From contig PBSL01000004.1 in NCBI GenBank assembly GCA_002726205.1, positions 55,803-119,802 of the forward strand: a stretch of 64,000 bases of DNA. The letters are read 5' to 3'. Shown here piece after piece: positions 1 to 8,064 of the stretch. The notes under the pieces were generated by a model that saw only the letters and a program-made list of their open reading frames with translations, made no database searches and was not told the origin of the DNA. Position 1 is the stretch's first letter, and each line of letters starts with the position of its first letter. Both the position numbers and the translations under genes were made by a program. The stretch is from Planctomycetaceae bacterium (lineage in GTDB: Bacteria > Planctomycetota > Planctomycetia > Planctomycetales > Planctomycetaceae).

Positions 1-29
1 ATCTCCCGGGCGGACACAAGCTGGAGTAA
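1..29 (+). CDS. possible 3' end of pheS (partial)
   Basis: One frame entering the window reads LPGGHKLE and ends in TAA at 27-29, 7 bases before the pheT start. The PheRS alpha-subunit gene usually lies directly upstream of pheT, so this is the expected place for its tail. The peptide itself is too short to carry any family signature, so the call rests only on gene order. Confidence 0.3.
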
Positions 30-36
30 TTCGTCG

Positions 37-2055
37 ATGATTGTCAGTTGGGATTGGCTGGGCGAGTTCGTTCGACTCGACATGCCCCTGGACGAGTTGA
101 CCTTGCGGCTGACGATGTCGGGGCTGAACCTCGAGGGAACCGAGTCGGTCGGCCGTGATACGGCGATCGACCTGGAGGTCACCAGCAACCGGCCCGATTG
201 CCTGGGGCATCTCGGTGTGGCCCGCGAAATCTCGGTGCTCTACGAGCGCGAGTTGCAGACCCCTTTCGTTGCGCCGGAAACGGCCGACGACCCGGTCGAA
301 TCGATGACGTCGGTCGAAGTCCTCTGCCCCGAGCTGTGCCCCCGCTACACGGCCCGCGTCATCCGGGGTGTCAGCGTGGGCCCGAGTCCCGACTGGCTGG
401 TCGAGCGACTCAAGACTGTCGGCATCACGAGCGTCAACAACATCGTCGACATCACCAATTATGTGCTGATGGAAACCGGTCAACCGCTGCACGCTTTTGA
501 CCTCGACCGGCTTTCCGGCCAGAGAATCGTGGTCAGGGAAGCCACCAAGGGTGAATCGCTCGAGGCGATCAACCACACGAGCTACTCGCTGGCTCCGGGC
601 ATGTGTGTGATCGCCGATGACCAACATCCGGTGGCACTGGCGGGAGTCATGGGTGGGGCGGCGACAGAAATCTCCGACTCCACTTCGACGATCCTGATCG
701 AGACAGCCGAATTCGATCCGCTCTCGGTCCGCAACACCGCGCGGACACTCTCGCTGTTCAGTGACTCCTCGTTTCGATTCGAACGGGGCATCGATGCACA
801 CGGCCTGGACAGGGCAAGCCTTCGCTGCTGCGAGTTGATCCTCCAGTTGGCGGGCGGCGAATTGCTTGACGGTGTCATCTGGGTTGGAGACCCGGCGGCT
901 TCGGAACCGGAGACCGTCTCGATCCGCTTCGCTCAGGTGCCGCGAATTCTCGGTGTCGAGATCGCTCCCAACGAAATCGTCTCGATTCTCGAGTCGCTCG
1001 GCCTCGCACTCGTCGGCGAACCAACACAAGACGCCGCCACGTTCCAGGTTCCCGGCTGGCGGCGAGATCTTGGACGAGAAATCGATCTGATCGAAGAGGT
1101 GGCTCGTATCTGGGGATACGACCGGATCCCCGAGGACGCACGGGTGCCGATGACTCTCTCCGGCCCGACGCGACGCGACCGCGTGTTGGGACCGCTCCGC
1201 GACCTGTTCTGTGCCGCCGGGTTTTTCGAGGCGGTCACCATCTCGTTTGTCACCCCCGAGTTGTTTGCCCTGTTCCAACCCGAACCGGCCCGGCCGCAAC
1301 TTTCGGTCGACCATTCATCGCGTCGCCAGGAAAACCTGCTGCGACAAAGCCTCGTCCCCAGCCTGCTGCAGTCGCGTCGTGAAAACGAGCGGCATGGCTG
1401 TTTCGGAGTCGATCTCTTCGAAATCGCCAACGTGTATCTCGAAGCCCAGCCCGGCAGTGCCGGTTCAGAGCCCACGCGGGTCACCGCCGTCAGCGGACGG
1501 TCATTTGCCCAGCTCAAGGGTGTCTGCGAAACGGTGACCGAACAACTGGCACCACAGGCCCGGTTGTCATGCTCGCCGTCTGACCTGGCAAGCTTCGTTC
1601 CCGGACGTGGCGCGACGATATCGATCAACGACACCCCCTGTGGATGGCTGGGAGAACTGGCCCGGGACGTTACCGATGCACTCGACCTGCGAGATGCCGT
1701 GACCATCGTCGAACTCGACCTCGAGCAGATCGAGCAGGTCGTCGAGTTGGCTCGCAACTTCAGCAGCCTGCCCCGTTTTCCCGCGATCGAACGCGACCTG
1801 AATTTCCTGCTCGACGACAGCGTGACCTGGGACCAGCTCTCCGCGACGGTCCGCGACACCGCCGGGCCACTGCTTGACAGCGTGACCTTCGGGGGACAGT
1901 ACCACGGCAAGCAGATTCCCACCGGAAAGAAATCCTATGTCGTCACGATCGGTTATCGTTCCGCTGACCGCACGCTGACCAACGACGAGGTCGAGGAGGC
2001 CCAGGCCAATGTCGTCTCCGCCTGCGACACACGCCTGGGTGCAACGCTGCGATGA
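37..2055 (+). CDS. pheT: phenylalanyl-tRNA synthetase beta subunit, short form
   Basis: Beta subunit of the alpha2-beta2 cytoplasmic enzyme that charges tRNA-Phe; it carries the editing B3/B4 module. Visible landmarks are the B3/B4 stretch around residues 134-156 (NNIVDITNYVLMETGQPLH), the B5 motif DLIEEVARIWGYDRIP near 350, and a C-terminal FDX-ACB tRNA anticodon-binding domain from about 580 (FPAIERDLNFLLDD). At 672 residues it is about 120 shorter than the common ~790-800. The sequence runs from MSGLNLEGTE directly to DLEVTSNRPDCLGHLG, so the N-terminal OB-fold tRNA-binding domain (residues ~40-150 in E. coli PheT) is absent. A GGAG 10 bases upstream supports the ATG. It overlaps dusB by 4 bases. 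Confidence 0.96.
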   Translation: MIVSWDWLGEFVRLDMPLDELTLRLTMSGLNLEGTESVGRDTAIDLEVTSNRPDCLGHLGVAREISVLYERELQTPFVAPETADDPVESMTSVEVLCPELCPRYTARVIRGVSVGPSPDWLVERLKTVGITSVNNIVDITNYVLMETGQPLHAFDLDRLSGQRIVVREATKGESLEAINHTSYSLAPGMCVIADDQHPVALAGVMGGAATEISDSTSTILIETAEFDPLSVRNTARTLSLFSDSSFRFERGIDAHGLDRASLRCCELILQLAGGELLDGVIWVGDPAASEPETVSIRFAQVPRILGVEIAPNEIVSILESLGLALVGEPTQDAATFQVPGWRRDLGREIDLIEEVARIWGYDRIPEDARVPMTLSGPTRRDRVLGPLRDLFCAAGFFEAVTISFVTPELFALFQPEPARPQLSVDHSSRRQENLLRQSLVPSLLQSRRENERHGCFGVDLFEIANVYLEAQPGSAGSEPTRVTAVSGRSFAQLKGVCETVTEQLAPQARLSCSPSDLASFVPGRGATISINDTPCGWLGELARDVTDALDLRDAVTIVELDLEQIEQVVELARNFSSLPRFPAIERDLNFLLDDSVTWDQLSATVRDTAGPLLDSVTFGGQYHGKQIPTGKKSYVVTIGYRSADRTLTNDEVEEAQANVVSACDTRLGATLR

Positions 2056-3152
2056 CCGGTCCGGTCGAGACACCCGTTGCTGCCCCACGACCACCACCGT
2101 CTGCGCTGAGAATTGGTCGACTGCGGTTGGCATCGCGGTACCTGCTCTCGCCCCTGGCGGGTTTCACGAACCTGTCCTTCCGCCGCGCGATCCATGAACT
2201 GGGAGGCGCCGGCCTGTGCACGACCGACCTGGTCAACGCCCGCAGCCTGTTGGCAAGACGTCCCAAGGCGCTGGAGCTGATCCAGACCTGCCCGGCGGAC
2301 CGACCACTGGCAATCCAGATCTTCGGACACGAGCCAGGGATTGTCGCCGACGCCGCCCGCCTCCTCGAAACCGAATTCGATCTCGACTCGGTCGACATCA
2401 ACATGGGCTGTCCGGTGGCCCGGATCGCCCACAACGGGGCCGGTGCCGCAATGATGAAGCAGACCGATGCGACGATCTCCCTGGTTCGCGAGGTCGTCGA
2501 GGCGGTCGAATTGCCCGTCACGGTCAAGATGCGACTGGGATGGGACAGTCAGTCCCTGACCGCACCATGGTTTGCCGCCGCCTTCGAGAAGATCGGCGTC
2601 GCAGCAATCACCATCCATGGGCGCACGCGAGAACAGGGATTCAGCGGCCAAGTCAGTCTCGATGGCATCCGCCGGGTTGTCGAGGCTGTCGAGACAATCC
2701 CGGTGATCGGAAATGGCGACATCCGCTGCGTGGCCGATGCGGCGAGAATGATCGAGGTCACCGGTTGCGATGGGGTCTCGATCGGACGAGGTGCTTTGGC
2801 CAATCCGTGGATCTTCCGTCAACTGGTGCAGTGGGAGCACTCCGGAAGCTGGGATCCAGCCGGTGACTTCGACGATCGGCTCACGCTGCTGTTGAGACAA
2901 TTCGACTTCCTTGTCGAACAAAAGGGAATCGATCGAGCCGTTGTCAGCTTTCGACGCATGATCCACTGGTACCTGAAGTCGATGCGGGTTCGCCGCGGAT
3001 TGCGACACCGATTTCAACAGGTGCAAACACGACAGGAATTTGACGCGGCCATTGAACGGGTCCGTGTCGAGGGGCCTCGAAAATTCTCTCGCTCACCGGA
3101 GCCAGCCGTCAGCGAGATCCCCGTCCCCGCCGGTCCCAATGCGCACTGGTAG
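2052..3152 (+). CDS. dusB: tRNA-dihydrouridine synthase (DusB-like)
   Basis: FMN- and NADPH-dependent enzyme that reduces specific uridines in the tRNA D-loop. The 366-residue protein shows the TIM-barrel Dus signature: SPLAGFTNLSFRR near the N-terminus, DINMGCPV with the catalytic cysteine followed by NGAGAAMM, the substrate-loop IHGRTREQGFSG, the FMN phosphate-binding GNGDI and GCDGVSIGRGALANPWIF. Its ATG overlaps the pheT stop (ATGA), so it is translationally coupled to a tRNA synthetase gene, which fits a tRNA-maturation role. The Dus subfamily (DusB rather than A or C) is inferred from overall resemblance. An N-terminal proline-rich stretch of about 15 residues precedes the barrel. Confidence 0.93.
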   Translation: MTGPVETPVAAPRPPPSALRIGRLRLASRYLLSPLAGFTNLSFRRAIHELGGAGLCTTDLVNARSLLARRPKALELIQTCPADRPLAIQIFGHEPGIVADAARLLETEFDLDSVDINMGCPVARIAHNGAGAAMMKQTDATISLVREVVEAVELPVTVKMRLGWDSQSLTAPWFAAAFEKIGVAAITIHGRTREQGFSGQVSLDGIRRVVEAVETIPVIGNGDIRCVADAARMIEVTGCDGVSIGRGALANPWIFRQLVQWEHSGSWDPAGDFDDRLTLLLRQFDFLVEQKGIDRAVVSFRRMIHWYLKSMRVRRGLRHRFQQVQTRQEFDAAIERVRVEGPRKFSRSPEPAVSEIPVPAGPNAHW

Positions 3153-3178
3153 ACCACGCTGGCAGCACGGCCCGGGGT

Positions 3179-4480
3179 TCAGAGGGCCGGATCGACTTCG
3201 GCCGATTCGACAATTTCACCCTGAACTCTCAACCGCAGCACGCGGCGCTTGTCGGCGGCGTCTACGAAGAACCGCCACTGGTTCCAGGCAAACTCCTCGT
3301 CCTTCAGGGGAATCCGGCCAAAGCGGGTGATCACGAAACCCGCGAGAGTGTCGTAGTTCTCGTCCTCGGGAATCCCGAAACCGAATCGTTCGTTGAGGTC
3401 ATCAATATGTGCCCGGGCATCGATCTCGCTCAATCCCGGGCCGAGTGAACGGATCAGTTCCCCGCTGACCTCGTCGTATTCATCCTCGATCTCACCGACA
3501 ATCTCCTCGAGGACGTCTTCGAGTGTCACCAAACCGGCCACGCCCCCGTATTCGTCGAGCACGATTGCCAGATGGACCTTCTCGCGCTTCAACGTCTCCA
3601 GCAACGTGTCGATCCCGGTGGTTTCGGGGACATAAAACGGTTCGCGGACAACCTCCCGCAATTCTGAGGGTCCGACCGAATCGCCGGATTGCAGATGCCC
3701 GAGCAGGTCTTTGGCGTAGAGGATGCCGACGATGTCGTCTGTCGATTCACCGACGACGGGGACCCGCGTGTGCCCGGCTGCCAGCAACTGCTGACGTGCC
3801 TCTTCAAGACTCTCATCGGCATCGATGCAGACCATGTCGGTTCGTGGGGTCATCACCGCGGCCACGTCCTCATCGTGAAGATCCATGACCTGATGGATCA
3901 TCGTTCTCGCCGCATTCTCGAGTACTCCACCGCGTTGCCCCTCATCGACAACGCTGCGGATTTCCTCGCTCAGAGCCGCCACGTCACCGGTCGCCGGTTC
4001 GACCCGTCCGGCCACTCGATGAAGCAGGCGATCAGTCCCCCTCGCCACGGCCAGCAGCGGTTCCAGTACCAGTGTCACCCCCACCAACAGCCGCCAACTC
4101 CGCACCAGAAAGGCCTCGCCCCAGACACGTCCCAGCCCCCAGGGAAAGACCACGTCGGCAAACAGGAACACGATCGCAGCCGCCCCGATTGTCGCGGTAA
4201 TCGACCAGGCGTTCCATTCGTCCAGGACCGGCCGCAACCAGTTCACCCACCAGGTCACCGTCACCACCAGGGTGACCACGTGCAGAATGGCAACGCCGAG
4301 TTGAACACGTTCCCGTCGCGCGAGGATTTCACCAAACAGCTCCGCCCGACCCCGTTCCCGGCAAACCACTTCAAGGTGGCTGCGAGAGAATTCCCGCAAG
4401 CTGATCCTGGCGACCGCAGTGAGCATCACCAGCAGCAACAAGCCGACGACGGTCGAAAAGAACACGAGACTGTCGATCAA
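3179..4480 (-). CDS. CorC/HlyC (CNNM-like) membrane protein with CBS pair
   Basis: Inner-membrane protein of the HlyC/CorC (TlyC) family, whose members act in Mg/Co efflux or cation sensing; substrate here is unknown. Residues 1-165 hold several hydrophobic segments in the place of the DUF21 domain. Then come two CBS motifs (MTPRTDMVCIDADESLEEA and the following VREPFYVPETTGIDTLLE with DEYGGVAGLVTLEDVLEEIVG) and a C-terminal CorC_HlyC transporter-associated domain (~345-430). The start ATG overlaps the ybeY stop by 4 bases. A ybeY-corC neighbourhood is common in bacteria (E. coli ybeZ-ybeY-ybeX) and supports the call. Confidence 0.88.
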   Translation of the reverse strand: MIDSLVFFSTVVGLLLLVMLTAVARISLREFSRSHLEVVCRERGRAELFGEILARRERVQLGVAILHVVTLVVTVTWWVNWLRPVLDEWNAWSITATIGAAAIVFLFADVVFPWGLGRVWGEAFLVRSWRLLVGVTLVLEPLLAVARGTDRLLHRVAGRVEPATGDVAALSEEIRSVVDEGQRGGVLENAARTMIHQVMDLHDEDVAAVMTPRTDMVCIDADESLEEARQQLLAAGHTRVPVVGESTDDIVGILYAKDLLGHLQSGDSVGPSELREVVREPFYVPETTGIDTLLETLKREKVHLAIVLDEYGGVAGLVTLEDVLEEIVGEIEDEYDEVSGELIRSLGPGLSEIDARAHIDDLNERFGFGIPEDENYDTLAGFVITRFGRIPLKDEEFAWNQWRFFVDAADKRRVLRLRVQGEIVESAEVDPAL

Positions 4481-5067
4481 CGCTTCACCCTCACGGCCAC
4501 CCCCAGGGCTCCCAACAGCTCACTTTCCCGTCGCCGCATCTGCTCGCGATCCGCATCGTCCAGGTCGTCGTATCCGCACAGGTGCAACAGGCCATGCACC
4601 AGGTACAACGTCAATTCATCAGCGGCAGTGCAACCAACCTCGCGGGCGACGCGGTCGGCCATGTCGGCACTGATCACGACTTCACCGCCTACCGACCGCC
4701 CTTCGCCTCGCCGTTCGTCGATCGGTCCGTCCCAGGCGTGGAGGCTGTCACCATCCAGTGGAAAACTGAGAACATCGGTTGGCCCCTCGACCTGCAGAAA
4801 CTCAAGATGCAGTCGAGCCATTTCCTCGTCATCAACGACGGCGACGCTGATCTCGGCCCGACTGACCCTCTCGTCCCGCAAGGCCTCAAGGACCACCTCG
4901 CGCAACCGTTGCGGGGCAAGAAGTTCTTTGCCCGTACGGTCCAGCACGTCGACCCGCCAAGGCGACTCGGCCCCGCCGTTGGACGCTCCCGAAACAGACC
5001 CGGGATCGGGGTTCATACCCAACCCCGACGATCCATCGGCCGACGCCAGCTCGTGTTCATTGGTCAC
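4477..5067 (-). CDS. ybeY: endoribonuclease YbeY, rRNA maturation
   Basis: Single-strand-specific zinc endoribonuclease for 16S rRNA 3'-end maturation and 70S quality control. The 196-residue protein has the family zinc motif near its C-terminus as HGLLHLCGYDD; most homologues read HGxLHLxGYDH, so the third zinc ligand is Asp instead of His. The first ~45 residues are low-complexity (SSGLGMNPDPGSVSG) and a start at Met18 (5016) is possible. It sits between a PgpH-type protein (2-base gap) and a CorC-like protein (4-base overlap), with phoH just upstream: the conserved phoH-pgpH-ybeY order. Confidence 0.93.
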   Translation of the reverse strand: MTNEHELASADGSSGLGMNPDPGSVSGASNGGAESPWRVDVLDRTGKELLAPQRLREVVLEALRDERVSRAEISVAVVDDEEMARLHLEFLQVEGPTDVLSFPLDGDSLHAWDGPIDERRGEGRSVGGEVVISADMADRVAREVGCTAADELTLYLVHGLLHLCGYDDLDDADREQMRRRESELLGALGVAVRVKR

Positions 5068-5069
5068 GA

Positions 5070-6722
5070 TCAGGCAGTCCGCTCTTTGGGATAGGTGACT
5101 CGGCCATGGTAGATGCCGATCAATGACTTGGTCAGGGATTCCTCGACCAGGTGCAGTTCCGTCAAGGTCAAACCACTTTCCTCGAATTGGCCATCGAGCA
5201 ATCTTTCCAGCGCGAGCTGGTGAACCAGGCCTTTCAATCGCTTGGGCGTCGGCTCCGACAGCGCCCGGCTGGCGCTTTCGACCGCGTCGGCGAGCATCAT
5301 CACCCCGGCTTCCCGGGTCTGGGGCCGTGGACCGGGATAGCGAAACGACGATTCCAGGGCATCGGTTCGGTGGTCCGGCTGGTCACTCGCCTGTTCCTCG
5401 GCCCGGTGAAAGAAATATTCCACCAGGGTCGTTCCGTGGTGCTGCTCGATGCAATCGAGCAATGGCTGAGGGAGGCTGTGTTGCCTCGCCAATTCCACGC
5501 CATCCTTGACGTGCCCGATAATAATCAACGTGCTCATCGCCGGTGCCAACTCCTCGTGCCGACTCTTCATCCCCTCGGTCATGTTCTCGACAAAGTACTC
5601 CGGCTTGAGCATCTTGCCGATGTCGTGAAAATAGGCTCCCACACGGACCAGCAGTCCGTTGGCGCCAATCCGGTCCGCCGCCGCTTCACCAATCGTGCCG
5701 ACGACAATCGAGTGGTTGTAGGTGCCAGGGGCACGCTGAACCAGTTCCTGCAGCAAGGGGTGCGAAGCGTCACCCATTTCCAGCAAGCTGATGTCGGTCA
5801 CCACTCCGAACACCGACTCGATAAACGGCAGGCTGCCGGCGACCAGGTACCCCGCGACCAGGCACCAGAGAAATCCTCGCAACGCCCATAACACCTGCGT
5901 GCCGTTGGAAAACACCTCGACAACATCCGGAGCCATCACCGCCACGGTGCCCAGGTCGACCACCAGGAAAACCAGGCCCGACCACAGGCCCACCTTGATT
6001 ACCGTCGAGCGTGACGAAACCTGGGACAGGGGCAGGACCGCGGTAGCCGAGACGCTCAGCATCACGATGAAGTGACCAATGTCAACCACCGTCGACAGGG
6101 TCAGGATCAACGACAGCGTCAATGCCGTCAGAATCGCCAGCACCTGGTTCCAGGCAATCGCAAAAACCATCACCGTGACAAGCACGGGAATCACCTCGGC
6201 ACGCCAGGGATCGGCTGACAGCAATCGCCCGACCGCAACAGCCAACACCAGCATGGCAAGAAACACGCCCAACCGCCCGGCATGCCCGACGATCGCCGGC
6301 TGGGTTCGAACCAGCCAGGTGCCGTTGATCATCAACAAGACCGTCAACAAGGCCGCCACGGTCCCACTGCGAAGCAAACGCCGTTGCAGCGAGCGGGGTT
6401 GATTGGCATGGATCTGCTGGATTCGATTGAGTACCCCGCGATCGATCTTCCCACCCGGTTCGAGCAGTCGACGATTCGTTTGTTCCGGATCGTCCAGGCC
6501 ATGAACCGGTCGGTCACCAAGTCGCCAGGTCTGCGGAGACTTCCAACCCTCGACGACGACCAGCATCGCCGCGAGGGTTCCCAGGCACATCAGCAACCGC
6601 AACTGGACACCACGATCGCGCAGGGTTCGCCGCAACCAGCCACCCAGCGAGGCGGTGCCACCGATCTCGGCCGCACGCGAACCACGCGTGCCTCGATCCG
6701 TTTTTTGGCCAAACAACGACAT
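5070..6722 (-). CDS. 7TM-HD family phosphohydrolase (PgpH-like c-di-AMP phosphodiesterase), short form
   Basis: Membrane HD-domain protein resembling PgpH, which degrades cyclic di-AMP. Residues ~39-59 form a first membrane segment; about 65 non-membrane residues follow, then 6-7 hydrophobic helices (118-300) and a cytoplasmic HD domain with YNHS near 334, YFHDIGK near 363-369 and HHGTT near 428. Full-length homologues are ~700-800 residues because of a large extracytoplasmic 7TMR-HDED domain after the first helix. Here (550 residues) that domain is almost absent. A GAGGA about 8 bases before the ATG supports the start. It lies between phoH and ybeY, as in Firmicutes. Confidence 0.9.
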   Translation of the reverse strand: MSLFGQKTDRGTRGSRAAEIGGTASLGGWLRRTLRDRGVQLRLLMCLGTLAAMLVVVEGWKSPQTWRLGDRPVHGLDDPEQTNRRLLEPGGKIDRGVLNRIQQIHANQPRSLQRRLLRSGTVAALLTVLLMINGTWLVRTQPAIVGHAGRLGVFLAMLVLAVAVGRLLSADPWRAEVIPVLVTVMVFAIAWNQVLAILTALTLSLILTLSTVVDIGHFIVMLSVSATAVLPLSQVSSRSTVIKVGLWSGLVFLVVDLGTVAVMAPDVVEVFSNGTQVLWALRGFLWCLVAGYLVAGSLPFIESVFGVVTDISLLEMGDASHPLLQELVQRAPGTYNHSIVVGTIGEAAADRIGANGLLVRVGAYFHDIGKMLKPEYFVENMTEGMKSRHEELAPAMSTLIIIGHVKDGVELARQHSLPQPLLDCIEQHHGTTLVEYFFHRAEEQASDQPDHRTDALESSFRYPGPRPQTREAGVMMLADAVESASRALSEPTPKRLKGLVHQLALERLLDGQFEESGLTLTELHLVEESLTKSLIGIYHGRVTYPKERTA

Positions 6723-6825
6723 CCGGGTTCCTCAGTTACCGATCAAATCGCGATCGCAATCGGCCACCATCACGGTGCGACGACAACCCGCCATCCCTGT
6801 TCTTGACGATGCCATTCTTCTCGGG

Positions 6826-7773
6826 TCAGGAAGACCCATCCGTTGCATAGGCTCGAACGATCTCACCAACCAAGCGATGACGCACGATGTCCCGTTCGGC
6901 CAGTTCCACCACGGAAACTCCTTCAATCTGCAACAGCCGTTCAATCGCGTCGGGCAAACCCCCGGCCACGTTCTCCGGCAAGTCGACCTGGGTGAGGTCG
7001 CCGGTGACCACGATCTTAGACCCTCGACCCATCCGTGTCAGGAACATTTTCATCTGGGTCCGGGTCGTGTTTTGCGCCTCGTCGAGGATGATGAAGGTCT
7101 CGTTGAGCGTTCGCCCACGCATGAAGGCCAAGGGCACGATCTCGATCACATCGTGTTCCATGTAACGCTTGAGCTGGTCGTAACTGAGAATCTCGGCCAG
7201 TGCATCCAGCAACGGCCGCAGGTACGGATTGACTTTCGCCAACAGGTCACCGGGCAAGAAACCAAGTTTTTCGCCAGCCTCGACGGCCGGTCGTACCAAC
7301 ACGATCTTGCGTACCTGTTCCGACCTCAACGCCGACAGTGCCATGGCCACCGCGAGGAAGGTCTTTCCGCAACCGGCCGGCCCCGTACAAAATACCAGGT
7401 CATTCCGCTGGATCGCTTCGACATAGACCCCCTGACCGGGTGTCTTGGGCTGGACGTTCTTGGCCGGCTCGAAGAGCTCTATCCGGGCCGAGTTCTCCTG
7501 TTCGATACGCTGCGGCTCATCCAACTCGCCCAGGGCCCGCAGCACGTCACCGGCGCACAGCTGGCCGTCCCGATCGATCACTGCGCGCAGCCGCTTGATC
7601 ACTTCGACACCCTGGTCCACCCGGGCAGCATTGCCCTGCAGCTTCAGAGTGTCGTCGCGAAAGACGACATCTATCCCGACCGAATCACGAACGCGCCGCA
7701 GGTGCTCGTCGCGGGCACCCAACAGTGTCCGGATCTCCTCGGGATCAGAAAGGGGGATGGTCGCTTCGGACAT
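6826..7773 (-). CDS. phoH: PhoH-like ATPase
   Basis: PhoH/YbeZ-type cytoplasmic P-loop ATPase, linked to RNA metabolism and functionally to YbeY. The 315-residue product contains Walker A GPAGCGKT (~130-137) and the Walker B / DEAQ box FIILDEAQNTTRTQMKMFLTR (~230), followed by GSKIVVTGDLTQVDLP. The ATG at 7773 (MSEATIPLSDPEE) is chosen because the frame upstream to 7839 reads as basic, non-conserved sequence; no strong ribosome-binding site is seen for either start. Head of the phoH-pgpH-ybeY-corC run on this strand. Confidence 0.92.
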   Translation of the reverse strand: MSEATIPLSDPEEIRTLLGARDEHLRRVRDSVGIDVVFRDDTLKLQGNAARVDQGVEVIKRLRAVIDRDGQLCAGDVLRALGELDEPQRIEQENSARIELFEPAKNVQPKTPGQGVYVEAIQRNDLVFCTGPAGCGKTFLAVAMALSALRSEQVRKIVLVRPAVEAGEKLGFLPGDLLAKVNPYLRPLLDALAEILSYDQLKRYMEHDVIEIVPLAFMRGRTLNETFIILDEAQNTTRTQMKMFLTRMGRGSKIVVTGDLTQVDLPENVAGGLPDAIERLLQIEGVSVVELAERDIVRHRLVGEIVRAYATDGSS

Positions 7774-8064
7774 GCTGACGGCCCGGAAGGGCCGCAACCA
7801 GGTCGGGATCGACAGGCCCGGGCGGAACCGCCAAGGCACTCCCGCATTCTACCCGGGGTGGCAAATCAACGTAAAGTCTCGCCACGATTTCCAGTCGGCC
7901 AGGCCCGTCCGTGGCGGTCCGTTCGTGCGGATTCTAGCGGTCTTACTCAAGAAAACACTTTGCGGCAGTCGAAAACACGAACTGAGACACCCTGTTTCCC
8001 GTACTTGGCGCCTCTGCGGCTACCGAGCCCACCCGCACCCGCACCGAAATCCCGTGACAGCATC
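7774..8064. promoter_or_regulatory. divergent intergenic region, phoH / ExeA-like gene
   Basis: This 291-base gap separates the divergent phoH and ExeA-like genes and must hold promoters for both. It includes an A/T-richer patch around 7940-7980 (TTACTCAAGAAAACACTT), but I see no convincing -35/-10 pair, operator palindrome or RNA structure. Open frames crossing it lack any conserved sequence. Confidence 0.4.

Noticed and set aside
6290..6325. tRNA-like T-arm (GGCTGG-GTTCGAA-CCAGCC).
   Set aside because: It lies inside the PgpH-like coding region and no D-arm, anticodon arm or acceptor stem can be built around it.
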